From Ilumatobacteraceae bacterium (lineage in GTDB: Bacteria; Actinomycetota; Acidimicrobiia; Acidimicrobiales; Ilumatobacteraceae), in assembly GCA_021299715.1 (NCBI GenBank), contig JAJTEL010000001.1:271171-335170 (forward strand): a stretch of 64,000 nt of DNA, read 5' to 3'. This document shows, piece after piece, positions 42,882 through 51,918 of this stretch. Each line of letters opens with the position of its first letter. Within the stretch, counting starts at the first letter, position 1. Under the pieces are notes generated by a model that was not told where the DNA came from, made no database searches, and saw nothing but the letters and a program-made list of their open reading frames with translations. A program made the position numbers and the translations under genes.

Positions 42882-44096
42882 TTAACCCGCCTGCACCACG
42901 CTGGCGAACACATCGAGAACGGTATTGAGTTCATCGTCGGTAATCACTAGTGGTGGGCAGAACGCAATAACACCGGGAATTGCACGCGCGATGACTCCAC
43001 GCTTAATCATGGTGTCGCGAACTACCGTGGCATCCATTCCGTCGGGAAGTTTGCCGGCCCAAATTGCGCCAGCACCGCGATAGCCCGTCAGAGTTCCATC
43101 GTTAGTGAGGGCGCGAAGGCCGTCTTCAATTCGAGTCCCAACGTGAGTGGCGCGGTCTAACAAGTTCTCGCGTTCCATAATTTCTAAATTCTTCAATGCT
43201 GCGGCGCACACGGTGGCATGTCCCGAATATGTGTAGCCAGTACGTAAGAAGAACGCGGGGTCAGAGAGCAGCGCGTCGTTGACCACACCATTGGTGATTA
43301 CTCCACCTAACGGTTGGTATCCGCTGGTGACGCCTTTTGCGAACGTAATCATGTCGGGCGTAACGCCGTAGTACTGGGCGCCAAACCATGTGCCAAGACG
43401 TCCGAAGCCGGTGATGACTTCGTCAAAAATGAGATACGCGCCGTTGTCGTCACAGATGCGACGCAGTTGCGCAAGATATTCCGACGACGATGGCCACACA
43501 CCGCCTGCACCTTGAATGGGCTCGGCAATGATGGCGGCGAGTTTTCCTTTGTTTTCTTCAACGGCTCGCGCCATGTCTTCAATGTTGTCGGCATCTACTT
43601 GAATGACGCCTTCTAGCAACGTGCCATAGCCCACTTTGTTCAGGGGGAGACCTTGGGCACTGGTGCCGCCGTAGTTGGTCCCGTGGTAGCCGCGATCGCG
43701 CGTGATGATGACAGTGCGTTCTGGGTGGCCCGCTTGTATTTGTGCGACTCGCGCAAGTTTCATTGCAGTGTCAATTGATTCAGAACCGCTACCACACAAG
43801 AACACGCGAGCATTCGCCAAAGGTGACAGCGAAGAAATTTTCTCGGCTACCGCGTCGGCTAATGGGTTGGTGAAAGGGTCAAATGTGGAGTACGTCTCGA
43901 GAGTGGACACTTGAGCAGCAATGGCATCGGCCATTTCGCGACGACCATGCCCAATTTGGCAGTACCACAAGCTTCCGATGGCGTCGATGTAATCGTGACC
44001 GGCGTCGTCCCACAGGCGCGCCATATCGCCTCGAACAATGTTGATGAAGGACTCTGACGACGGCTTTGCAAACGAGTGCAGGAAACGACCAGGCAT
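42882..44096 (-). CDS. Class III (omega-amino acid/beta-alanine-type) aminotransferase
   Basis: This 404-residue PLP enzyme has the FLCGSGSESIDTAMKLAR phosphate-binding block, the IFDEVITGFGRLG Asp and the Schiff-base Lys in TFAKGVTSGYQPLGG. RTGYTYSGHATVCAAAL is also typical. It moves an amino group from an omega-amino acid or diamine to pyruvate or 2-oxoglutarate; the donor is not readable. I chose ATG 44096 because TACAGT lies exactly six bases upstream. ATG 44114 would put that box inside the gene. The neighbouring dehydrogenase and thiolase fit a carbon/nitrogen catabolic role. Confidence 0.9.
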   Translation of the reverse strand: MPGRFLHSFAKPSSESFINIVRGDMARLWDDAGHDYIDAIGSLWYCQIGHGRREMADAIAAQVSTLETYSTFDPFTNPLADAVAEKISSLSPLANARVFLCGSGSESIDTAMKLARVAQIQAGHPERTVIITRDRGYHGTNYGGTSAQGLPLNKVGYGTLLEGVIQVDADNIEDMARAVEENKGKLAAIIAEPIQGAGGVWPSSSEYLAQLRRICDDNGAYLIFDEVITGFGRLGTWFGAQYYGVTPDMITFAKGVTSGYQPLGGVITNGVVNDALLSDPAFFLRTGYTYSGHATVCAAALKNLEIMERENLLDRATHVGTRIEDGLRALTNDGTLTGYRGAGAIWAGKLPDGMDATVVRDTMIKRGVIARAIPGVIAFCPPLVITDDELNTVLDVFASVVQAG

Positions 44097-44102
44097 GATG
44101 TA

Positions 44103-44108
44103 ACTGTA
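44103..44108 (-). promoter_or_regulatory. -10 box TACAGT deciding the aminotransferase start
   Basis: TACAGT plus six bases precedes ATG 44096 on the minus strand, in the gap behind the thiolase gene. Confidence 0.5.
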
Positions 44109-44132
44109 CGCCACCGCCGAAACGGTTGCCGA

Positions 44133-45362
44133 TTAGATACGTTCGATAATGGTGGCGGTACCCATTCCGCCGCCGGTGCACATGGTGATGAGACCCGTTG
44201 TTTTGTCTTGACGTTCCAGCTCGTCAATAAGGGTTCCAATCAGCATGGAGCCGGTTGCGCCAATGGGGTGGCCTAAGGCCATTGCTCCGCCATTTACGTT
44301 CACCTTGCTGGGGTCAACGCCGGTGTCCTTAAAGAATTTCAGCACAACTGCGGCAAACGCTTCATTCACTTCAAAAAGGTCAATGTCGTTGAATGTCATT
44401 CCCGCTTTTTGCACCACGCGTTGTGCAGCTGGCCCAGGTGCGGTCAACATGATGACGGGTTCGGTACCGGCAACGGCAGTCATAATGATGCGCGCGCGTG
44501 GCTTGAGGCCGTGAGCTTTTGCGTACTCGGGTGATGTCACCAGCACTGCACCAGCACCGTCTACAACGCCACTTGAGTTTCCGCCGTGGTGCACGTGATT
44601 AATTCCCGACAACTGTGGGTACGCCTTCAACGCTGTTTCGTCAATTGAGAGTCCGTTCGGATCTTTCTTGTACGCACCCATCTGTTCAAAGCTGGGGTTC
44701 AACTTGGCAAGGTCTGCCATAGTGGTGCCGGCGCGCGGGTGTTCATCAACGGCGAGAGCAAGAGTTCCGTCATCATGGAAGATGGGAATGAGTGAGCGCT
44801 CAAAACGTCCTTCTGTAATTGCAACTGCAGCACGTCGCTGGCTTTCCACCGCCAACGCGTCGCACTCTTCACGTGAGAAACCTTCCAACGTTGCAATGAG
44901 GTCGGCTGAAATGCCCTGTGGAACCATGTCGAACTGTTCACGGAGGTGAGCGTTGTTGGCAGTGAAGCCATCAACATGCATAGGAGATGGCCGAGACATT
45001 GATTCAATTCCGCCAGCAACCACCATGTCTTGCATGCCAGATAACACGCCCATGGCTGCGAAGTTCACCGCTTGTTGTCCTGAACCACAAAAGCGATTCA
45101 AGGTAACTCCTGGAGCATCGAGCGACCAGCCAGCGTCTAGTGCTGCCATACGAGCGATGTCCATCGAATGGTCGCCGCTTCCTGCTCCACATCCCATGAC
45201 TACGTCGTCAACATCGGCAGTGTCGAACCCCACGCGATCGCGAAGTCCGTTCAGAACCTGGGCCAAGATGCGCTGAGGGTGAACGTTGTGTAGGGCACCT
45301 GTGTCTTTCCCTTTGCCTCGAGGGGAGCGGACGGCGTCAATAATCCAGGCTTCGCGTTCCAT
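44133..45362 (-). CDS. Acetyl-CoA acetyltransferase (thiolase II)-type enzyme
   Basis: This 409-residue thiolase has the acylated Cys in NRFCGSGQQAVNFA near residue 89, the NVNGGAMALGHPIGATGS His block and the C-terminal CTGGGMGTA Cys. It splits or forms 3-ketoacyl-CoA. The start is ATG 45362 with GGAGGAAC seven bases upstream; the frame is open to 45398, but that part is not family-like. It is divergent from the enoyl-CoA hydratase gene, so the two may share a control region. Confidence 0.93.
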   Translation of the reverse strand: MEREAWIIDAVRSPRGKGKDTGALHNVHPQRILAQVLNGLRDRVGFDTADVDDVVMGCGAGSGDHSMDIARMAALDAGWSLDAPGVTLNRFCGSGQQAVNFAAMGVLSGMQDMVVAGGIESMSRPSPMHVDGFTANNAHLREQFDMVPQGISADLIATLEGFSREECDALAVESQRRAAVAITEGRFERSLIPIFHDDGTLALAVDEHPRAGTTMADLAKLNPSFEQMGAYKKDPNGLSIDETALKAYPQLSGINHVHHGGNSSGVVDGAGAVLVTSPEYAKAHGLKPRARIIMTAVAGTEPVIMLTAPGPAAQRVVQKAGMTFNDIDLFEVNEAFAAVVLKFFKDTGVDPSKVNVNGGAMALGHPIGATGSMLIGTLIDELERQDKTTGLITMCTGGGMGTATIIERI

Positions 45363-45457
45363 GATGTTCCTCCAATTGTGTGTGGCTACTGCAGCCAACC
45401 TCCACGTGGACTAAACCTTATGGCACGGCATTTGGGCCGAAATCATTGGGGATGCAC

Positions 45458-46240
45458 ATGAGCCAGTTCGAGACCCTTGACGTATCGGTTTCTGGGGAAA
45501 TTGGAGCGCTTGAACTCAACCGTCCGGCGCAATTGAACGCCTTGTCCCGACAGACCTTGCAGGACTTGGCCGCTGCCGCTCGGTGGTTTGACAGCCAACA
45601 ACAGGTGAAAGTTGTGGTGGTGTCTGGCCAGGGTCGCTCGTTCTGTGCGGGGTTTGACTTGAACACTTTTTCCACGCCCGATCCGAACTATTCAACCCGT
45701 GACATCGCAGACATTGGACGTGTCATGGCCGAAGCCATCTTTGGAATGAATGCGCTGACTATTGCTGCGATTCAAGGAAACTGCATTGGTGGCGGATTAG
45801 TTCTAGCAAACAGTTGTGACTTACGAATTGCCGAACACGACGTGCGTTTTGTGATTCCCGAAGTAGACCTTGGCATTCCGTTGACGTGGAGTGGAATCCC
45901 GCGTCTTGTGCGTGAAATTGGGCCTGCAGCAACAAAGGAATTGGTGCTGACATGTCGTCCGTTTGGTGCAGACGAAGCGAAGTCATTGGGATTCATTAAC
46001 ACCGTCGTTCCAAACGGCACAGTCATGACAGCGGCACAAGAATTGGCCGAACACCTTGCGTCAAAATCCGCCTACGCATTGCGTACAACAAAACAACAAG
46101 TTAATGCAGCACTAGAAGAGATGGTTCACAGTCGTGACTACACATCGGACGCCGACATTTTTGCTTTTGCAGTCCACGACCCAGAGAGCCGCGCAGTGGG
46201 CGAACAGTATTTGCAGTCAAAAAGAAAAGAGAAAAAATGA
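45458..46240 (+). CDS. Enoyl-CoA hydratase/isomerase-family protein
   Basis: This 260-residue crotonase-fold protein has LNRPAQLNALSRQTL, the oxyanion-hole segment GQGRSFCAGFDLN and the second one IQGNCIGGGLVLANSCDLRIA. The Glu pair of true hydratases is not obvious, so another crotonase reaction is possible. ATG 45458 has GGGGA upstream; ATG 45452 is the alternative. It overlaps the hydrolase gene by four bases. Confidence 0.88.
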   Translation: MSQFETLDVSVSGEIGALELNRPAQLNALSRQTLQDLAAAARWFDSQQQVKVVVVSGQGRSFCAGFDLNTFSTPDPNYSTRDIADIGRVMAEAIFGMNALTIAAIQGNCIGGGLVLANSCDLRIAEHDVRFVIPEVDLGIPLTWSGIPRLVREIGPAATKELVLTCRPFGADEAKSLGFINTVVPNGTVMTAAQELAEHLASKSAYALRTTKQQVNAALEEMVHSRDYTSDADIFAFAVHDPESRAVGEQYLQSKRKEKK

Positions 46241-46986
46241 CAAAGGTTTTTGTGCATGGCAATCCGGAGAGCGCAGACATCTGGACGCCACTTTTAGAAT
46301 TGTTGGCAGAACGACGCATCACCGATGTGGTGTGTTTGTCTCCGCCTGGGTTTGGTGCGCCTGTTCCAAAAGGGTTCACTGCAACGCGTCGTGAATATGT
46401 CCAATGGTTGGGGAGCGAACTAAAGGCAATCGGTGGTGACATTGACTTAGTCGGCCACGACTGGGGAGCAGGTCATGTGTTTGGTGTGCTTGCCGAATAC
46501 CCAGGCATAGTTCGCACGTGGGCTGCCGACTGCATGGGCTTACTGCACCACGACTATGTCTGGCACGATGCAGCGCAAGGATGGCAGACGCCAGAACTTG
46601 GTGAGCAAATGATGAAGGGACTCGTTGACCTTGATGTTGATTCGTTCATCGCAGTCTTCGGGGCTTTGGGTATTACTGATTCGGTTGCCCGTGCGATGAA
46701 ACCCCACATCAACGATGAGATGGCCGACAGCGTGGTCCGCTTGTATCGGGATGCCGCACAGCCCGCAATGCGTCACCTGGGAGAGAAATTTGTCAATCAG
46801 AAACCCAAACGAGGGCTTGTGATCATCGCTGAGAACGACCACTATGCCGGCCCACACGAGACCCATGAACAGATGGCATCCGCCGTTGGGGCAAAGGTTG
46901 CGCGCCTAGAGGGGTGCGGTCACTGGTGGATGATTGAAAAACCACAAGAGGCAGCACGCATGCTTGCGTCGCATTGGATTCGTTAG
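46237..46986 (+). CDS. Alpha/beta hydrolase with Asp nucleophile (haloalkane dehalogenase/epoxide hydrolase-like)
   Basis: This 249-residue hydrolase starts VFVHGNPESADIW (oxyanion HGNP). The nucleophile elbow GHDWGAG carries Asp, not Ser, and the catalytic His is in GCGHWW near the end. An Asp nucleophile is typical of dehalogenases and epoxide hydrolases. It is coupled to the crotonase gene by an ATGA overlap and overlaps the convergent LLM gene by four bases. Confidence 0.85.
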   Translation: MTKVFVHGNPESADIWTPLLELLAERRITDVVCLSPPGFGAPVPKGFTATRREYVQWLGSELKAIGGDIDLVGHDWGAGHVFGVLAEYPGIVRTWAADCMGLLHHDYVWHDAAQGWQTPELGEQMMKGLVDLDVDSFIAVFGALGITDSVARAMKPHINDEMADSVVRLYRDAAQPAMRHLGEKFVNQKPKRGLVIIAENDHYAGPHETHEQMASAVGAKVARLEGCGHWWMIEKPQEAARMLASHWIR

Positions 46987-48029
46987 TTCGTAGACGACGC
47001 GAATTTCAACACAATGGGTTCAAGTTCTGCTGGCGTTGCGCCGTGCATAATCACGCCGTCACAACCAAGAGAAAATTGATTCTGAATTGCGGCAACACAT
47101 TGTTCGGGGGACCCCTGAGCTGACGGCGCTAACCATTCTTCGGGGATGAGTGGAGCTACGCGCTCAAGGTCTTGTGTTGTTCCCTTTGCATCGAGTGCGC
47201 CAGGGAATGTGCGAACAAACTCATCGTCTCTAAATCGCTTCAGGACCGCGGGATCCCACTGATTGGTGGTCACCATGAGATCGCCGTATGCCTGCAGGTA
47301 TGTAGCGAGACGTCCCACCGTTTTCTTCAAACGCAGTTCAGGTGCAATGTGATCGCCGATTGTGGCGAAACATGACCACACCTTGACATCATCTGGGTTG
47401 CGCCCTGCTTTTTCTGCGGACGCCTTCACGGTTTTTACTGCACGCTCAGTTGTCTCGTCGGTGAAGAACGTATGGAGAATGACATTGTCATACGCACGCC
47501 CAGCCATTTCTAAAGTTTTCTGACCGAACACTGTAATGCTGAGTGGAATTTCTAATCTGAAGGCTGGGTCTAGACGTAACACGGGGTAGTTGCCCGTCAT
47601 GTCTGACCAATTCATAACGGTTTCACCATTCCATAAGCGACGCATGAGATGAGCAAACTCTTCCAACGATGATGTTGTTGCCATGGGCATTCCGTATGCC
47701 TTGAACATTGCTTCAATTCCACGACCAAGGCCAAGGCTGAAACGCCCTTCCGACAGCAGATGAAGAGTGCTGGCCCACGATGCAGTAACTAGCGGGTGAC
47801 GTGTTGTGTGGTTGGTGGCAGCCGTGATGATGTTTAGAGACGTCGTTGCGGCAACGGCGGCGCCAGTGAGTGCCCCTGCTTCCTTGATGTTGAAGCGCTC
47901 CGAGATGAACGCGGTACCAAGCCCTAGACGTTCTGCGTGAGCTAGTTCATCCAGCATGTCCCGTGGCGATTGAGGGGCGCCAGCCAATGTGTAGAAGCCA
48001 AGGGTGGGGTGAGCAGGTGCTGGTGCCAT
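46983..48029 (-). CDS. LLM-class flavin/F420-dependent oxidoreductase
   Basis: This 348-residue luciferase-like barrel has LGFYTLAGAPQSPRDMLDELAHAERLGLGTAFISERFN, then HPLVTASWASTLHLLSEGRFSLGLGRGIE, the usual cofactor loop. The substrate is unknown; F420 use is likely given fbiC but unproven. The start ATG 48029 is set by TACTCT six bases upstream, against in-frame starts at 48044 and 48077. It is divergent from the DinB-like gene. Confidence 0.88.
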   Translation of the reverse strand: MAPAPAHPTLGFYTLAGAPQSPRDMLDELAHAERLGLGTAFISERFNIKEAGALTGAAVAATTSLNIITAATNHTTRHPLVTASWASTLHLLSEGRFSLGLGRGIEAMFKAYGMPMATTSSLEEFAHLMRRLWNGETVMNWSDMTGNYPVLRLDPAFRLEIPLSITVFGQKTLEMAGRAYDNVILHTFFTDETTERAVKTVKASAEKAGRNPDDVKVWSCFATIGDHIAPELRLKKTVGRLATYLQAYGDLMVTTNQWDPAVLKRFRDDEFVRTFPGALDAKGTTQDLERVAPLIPEEWLAPSAQGSPEQCVAAIQNQFSLGCDGVIMHGATPAELEPIVLKFASSTN

Positions 48030-48035
48030 GGTGTG

Positions 48036-48041
48036 AGAGTA
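48036..48041 (-). promoter_or_regulatory. -10 box TACTCT deciding the LLM gene start
   Basis: TACTCT plus six bases precedes ATG 48029 on the minus strand. Confidence 0.5.
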
Positions 48042-48095
48042 CATCGCCTGGTTTCGGCGTGGCAGACTCGTACGCACATCAGAAGCGGGAGAGAC

Positions 48096-48632
48096 ATGAA
48101 TCGCATTGAGATTGAAAAGAAACTGAATGAAGATCGCGCGTGGTTGCTTGAGACCTATTCACAGTTATCCGATGAGCAGTTATTCGGAGATCTCACGCCC
48201 AGCGAGCACGACCCTTCAAATTTCTGGTCAGCGCTCGACCATTTGGCTCATCTCGCACTCATCGAAAGAAATTTCGCTGCCATGATTCGCCGACATTTTT
48301 CGGGTCACAAGAACCCGGTTGGTCTGGCAACTGATGACTCTGGTACGCCTCGTACACGCGAGCAAATAATGGCATCCGTTCATGCAATGACAGAAGAATG
48401 GCAAATTCAACACCACGGCAAATCACTCAGCGAGGTTGTGGCGTTGGGTGCCAGTGCGCGCGCAGTGTCGCTTCAACTGCTGAGTGAATTAAGTGATGAA
48501 CAGTTGGAAGAAGTGTTACCTGGTGCGCCGTGGGCAGACGGAACAGTGGGTGGGGTTATTGCAGCAAACGCTGATCATGGTCGCATGCATTGGAAGTGGG
48601 CGAAAGACGCCGGCGTGCTTGACCACCACTGA
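48096..48632 (+). CDS. DinB-like four-helix protein
   Basis: This 178-residue helical protein starts MNRIEIEKKLNEDRAWLLETYSQLSDEQL. It has LDHLAHLALIERNF and a late DHGRMHWKWAK, giving the three His positions that bind a metal in DinB/YfiT-like proteins, some of which are thiol-dependent S-transferases. ATG 48096 has GGGAGAG upstream. Its role is unknown; it is followed by a nitroreductase gene after 17 bases. Confidence 0.7.
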   Translation: MNRIEIEKKLNEDRAWLLETYSQLSDEQLFGDLTPSEHDPSNFWSALDHLAHLALIERNFAAMIRRHFSGHKNPVGLATDDSGTPRTREQIMASVHAMTEEWQIQHHGKSLSEVVALGASARAVSLQLLSELSDEQLEEVLPGAPWADGTVGGVIAANADHGRMHWKWAKDAGVLDHH

Positions 48633-48649
48633 TAGGAACAAGAAGCCTT

Positions 48650-49369
48650 ATGTCTGACAACAACTCAACACCCGACCCGAACGACATTGGGCTACTCGAA
48701 GGAATTCACACGACGCGCGCCATCCGCAGGTATCTGCCTGAACCCATTCCTGAAGAACATCTTCGAGACATCATGTTTGCGGCCACTCGCGCGCCGAGTG
48801 GTTCAAACAGGCAGCCGTTTCGCTTCATGGTGTTCACAGATTCGGATCGTTCGAAAGAAGTAAAGCGTCTCATTGCGCGCGGTGCTCAAACGTTGTGGAA
48901 CGAGAAGCGAAAGACAGATGGATATGAGGGAGCAACTGCAACCGATGATGTGTCTCCGAAGGCGCGCATGGCACGTACCATGCAGCACTATGTAGACAAT
49001 TTTGCCGATGTTCCTGCGCTCATCCTTGCGTTCTTGGTTCGATATCGGCAACCAACACCTACCGAAGGTGCATCGGTATATCCCGCATGTCAGAACATTC
49101 TGTTGGCAGCACGTGCATTGGGATACGGGGGAGTGCTCACCGGATTTCACGGTTTTGTTGAAGATGAACTTCGTTCGCTTTTGAACATTCCAGAAAACAC
49201 TCTCATTGCTGCAACCATCTCGCTAGGAAAGCCAGCAGGTAGCCACGGCCCAGTGCGACGTGTTCCCATGAGTGATGTGGTTTTCGCCGACCAGTGGGGT
49301 GAAGGGGCATCGTGGGCTATCGACCCGCCAGGAACAGCCACCCTTTCTCGTGGCGGGTTTTCCTCGTAA
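48650..49369 (+). CDS. Nitroreductase-family FMN oxidoreductase
   Basis: This 239-residue protein has the FMN-binding start THTTRAIRRYLPEPIPEEHL, FAATRAPSGSNRQPFRFMVF and the later YPACQNILLAARALGYGGVLTGF with LGKPAG. It reduces nitro compounds or quinones with NAD(P)H; the physiological substrate is unknown. AGGAAC lies upstream of ATG 48650. Its last codons are partly repeated just downstream (49374-49398). Confidence 0.88.
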   Translation: MSDNNSTPDPNDIGLLEGIHTTRAIRRYLPEPIPEEHLRDIMFAATRAPSGSNRQPFRFMVFTDSDRSKEVKRLIARGAQTLWNEKRKTDGYEGATATDDVSPKARMARTMQHYVDNFADVPALILAFLVRYRQPTPTEGASVYPACQNILLAARALGYGGVLTGFHGFVEDELRSLLNIPENTLIAATISLGKPAGSHGPVRRVPMSDVVFADQWGEGASWAIDPPGTATLSRGGFSS

Positions 49370-49398
49370 CGACTTCTCGGTGGCGGGTTTTCTCTCGT
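49345..49398. repeat. Imperfect tandem copy of the nitroreductase gene 3' end
   Basis: 49345-49366 (end of the gene) and 49374-49397 share TTCTCG, TGGCGGGTTTTC and CTCG with one or two single-base insertions. The second copy is non-coding. Confidence 0.6.
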
Positions 49399-49444
49399 TC
49401 TGACCTAATGTCGTGCTCGCAATCGCTACGACGTGGAGGACACA

Positions 49445-50260
49445 ATGGCGCACGACATGACACTTCAGAACCTTTTCTCAGTCAAGGGGAAAGTCGCTCT
49501 TGTAACGGGCGGGTCTCGCGGTATTGGCGAGATGATCGCAGCCGGGCTTCTTGCAAACGGCGCAAAGGTGTATATCTCGTCACGCAAAGCTCAGCAATGC
49601 GACGAAGCTGCACAGCGTTTAATGCAGAACTACGGCGGAGAGTGCATTTCAATTCCTGCAAACGTTGCCGACATTGACGGTATCGACGCTTTGGTTGCCG
49701 AGATTTCCAAGCGCGAAAAGTACGTTGACATTCTCATCAACAATGCTGGCGTTTCATGGGGCGCCCCAATCGATGAGTTCCCCGAAGTGGGTTGGGACAA
49801 AGTGATGGATACCAATGTGAAGGGCGTGTTCTTCCTGACTCAGCGCCTGTTGCCACTCCTCACAGCTCGTTCAACAACCGATGACCCGTCACGGGTGGTC
49901 AACATTGGTTCTATCGATGGCATCGGAACCCCATCGTTTGAGACCTATTCATATGGTCCGTCAAAAGCGGCAGTTCATGCACTCACCAAGACACTTGCGT
50001 TGAAGTTGCGTTCGCGCAACATCATTGTGAATGCAATTGCTCCCGGCCCATTCCCAACCTGGATGCTGTCCACCGGAGTTGGTACCGGCGGCGACGTAGA
50101 GGGAACAGACTGGAACGCAGTGGGTGGGTTGAATCCCAGCAAGCGCGTCGGCACCCCTGAGGACATCGCAGGTCTTGCTATTTACTTGTGCTCGCGTGCA
50201 GGTGCATTCACCGTTGGTGAAGTCATCACCTGTGACGGCGGATCTCTGCTTGGTCGTTAA
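49445..50260 (+). CDS. Short-chain dehydrogenase/reductase
   Basis: This 271-residue SDR has the cofactor motif TGGSRGIG near residue 25, NNAG and the catalytic Tyr/Lys in YSYGPSKAA. The C-terminal CDGGSLLG is typical of FabG-like classical SDRs. The substrate is unknown. ATG 49445 has GGAGG seven bases upstream; the GTG at 49433 overlaps that site and is rejected. A -10-like TAATGT is at 49406-49411. Confidence 0.92.
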   Translation: MAHDMTLQNLFSVKGKVALVTGGSRGIGEMIAAGLLANGAKVYISSRKAQQCDEAAQRLMQNYGGECISIPANVADIDGIDALVAEISKREKYVDILINNAGVSWGAPIDEFPEVGWDKVMDTNVKGVFFLTQRLLPLLTARSTTDDPSRVVNIGSIDGIGTPSFETYSYGPSKAAVHALTKTLALKLRSRNIIVNAIAPGPFPTWMLSTGVGTGGDVEGTDWNAVGGLNPSKRVGTPEDIAGLAIYLCSRAGAFTVGEVITCDGGSLLGR

Positions 50261-51832
50261 CTAGTTAACGCGTCGTTCGCGGCCTGCCCAGTACGGTTCA
50301 CGAAGGTCTTTCTTTAAGACCTTGCCGCTTGGGTTGCGTGGCAACATGTCAATCCATTGCACTTGAGTTGGGCACTTAAAGCGTGCCAAGCGCTCGCGTG
50401 AGAAGTCGATGATGTCTTGTTCTGTTACGTCAGAGTCTGGCGCTTTCACCACAACGGCCAGCGCCGTCTCGCCCCACTTTTCGTGTGGAATTCCAATGAC
50501 GGCAACATCGGCGATGCCAGGGTGAGACATGAGAACGTTCTCGACTTCGGCAGGGTAGACGTTCTCGCCACCAGAGACAATCATGTCTTTCACGCGGTCG
50601 TGAATGTAGACATACCCATCTGCGTCGATGTAACCAGCATCGCCTGTCTTGAACCACTTATCGGGAGTAATAGCTTTCGCAGTGTCTTCTGGGCGTTTCC
50701 AATAGCCCAACATGACTTGCTCTGAACGACACCAAATTTCGCCTACTTCGCCCACTTCGCAATCACGGTTGTTGTCGTTGTCGACAATGCGAACTTCAAC
50801 TCCAGGACCAGGAATGCCGCAACTACGAAGACGATGCTTATTGGTGCCATTCGGATCATGATCTGCGGGAGGCAAGTTGATAACACCACCTGTTGTTTCA
50901 GTTAATCCGTATGCCTGCCAGAACTTGCACTTCAAGAGTTGAACGCTCTTTGTGAGAACGTCTTCACTAATGGGAGATGCACCGTATGCCATGACTTCCA
51001 GGCTGGAGAAGTCTGCATTTTCAACACCAGGAACCATGTTCATAAAAGCAAGCACGGCTGGAACAAGGAATGCGTGAGTGATGCGCTTTTCTTCAATGAG
51101 TTTCACAAGCGCAACCGGGTCCATGGCGCGCAAAACAATGGTGCTGCATCCCATGTACATTCCGGCCATTGCCCATCCGCCACCGCCAATGTGGAACAAC
51201 GGCATTGCAGCAAGATTGACAGAGTTTTCTTTGATCTCCCAGATTTGTTCAATCATTGGCGCAATCGCAAGGAAGTTGTTGTTTGACAACATGACTCCCT
51301 TGGGAAGTCCGGTCGTGCCGCTTGAGTACAGCTGAAACGCGACGTCTTCACGTGCGCTGGGCACATGAGGGTCTCCGCTTGGCTGTCGTGCCACCCATGA
51401 GTTCCAGTCTTCGTACTGACCATGTCCGCCAACAACCAAAATCAACTTGGTGTGTTCTAATTTGTCGGCGATTGCGTCAAGAATTCCAACGAACTCTGCG
51501 CCTACAACAAGCACCTTCGCTTCTGCGTTGTTGACAATGTATTCAACTTCGGGAGCTGCAAGTCGCCAGTTCACGTCAACACTGACTGCGTTCACCAGCG
51601 CGGCGCCGAAGGCGATTTCGAAGTGGGGAATACCGTTCATGTCCAGCAGTGCCACGCGGTCGCCGCTACCTACTCCGGCTGCAGAGAATCCTTGTGCAAC
51701 TTGTTGGGATAGTTGGTACATCTCGGCCCAGTTCAACGACCGATTGCCCTCGGTGATGCACGGGTGATTGGGTCGACCCACGCCATGGGTACGGACAATG
51801 TCGCCAATTGATGAAATAGATGCAGTAGACAT
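50261..51832 (-). CDS. AMP-dependent acyl-CoA synthetase/ligase
   Basis: This 523-residue adenylate-forming enzyme has QLYSSGTTGLPKGVMLSN, the AYGLTETTG block, WFKTGDAGYID, DRVKDMIVSGGENVYPAEVE and the catalytic Lys in NPSGKVLKKDLRE. It activates a carboxylic acid as its CoA ester, with unknown specificity (fatty or aromatic acid). It abuts the convergent SDR gene with no gap. The start is ATG 51832, with TACCAT seven bases upstream. Confidence 0.92.
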   Translation of the reverse strand: MSTASISSIGDIVRTHGVGRPNHPCITEGNRSLNWAEMYQLSQQVAQGFSAAGVGSGDRVALLDMNGIPHFEIAFGAALVNAVSVDVNWRLAAPEVEYIVNNAEAKVLVVGAEFVGILDAIADKLEHTKLILVVGGHGQYEDWNSWVARQPSGDPHVPSAREDVAFQLYSSGTTGLPKGVMLSNNNFLAIAPMIEQIWEIKENSVNLAAMPLFHIGGGGWAMAGMYMGCSTIVLRAMDPVALVKLIEEKRITHAFLVPAVLAFMNMVPGVENADFSSLEVMAYGASPISEDVLTKSVQLLKCKFWQAYGLTETTGGVINLPPADHDPNGTNKHRLRSCGIPGPGVEVRIVDNDNNRDCEVGEVGEIWCRSEQVMLGYWKRPEDTAKAITPDKWFKTGDAGYIDADGYVYIHDRVKDMIVSGGENVYPAEVENVLMSHPGIADVAVIGIPHEKWGETALAVVVKAPDSDVTEQDIIDFSRERLARFKCPTQVQWIDMLPRNPSGKVLKKDLREPYWAGRERRVN

Positions 51833-51839
51833 GGGCGAA

Positions 51840-51845
51840 ATGGTA
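51840..51845 (-). promoter_or_regulatory. -10 box TACCAT of leaderless ligase gene
   Basis: TACCAT plus seven bases precedes ATG 51832 on the minus strand. Confidence 0.45.
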
Positions 51846-51918
51846 GACGACCCACAGGGGGTAAGTGTTCTGCGCCCCCCGCCGTGCGATTAGATTGTGG
51901 ACAACCGAGGGGGAATTT

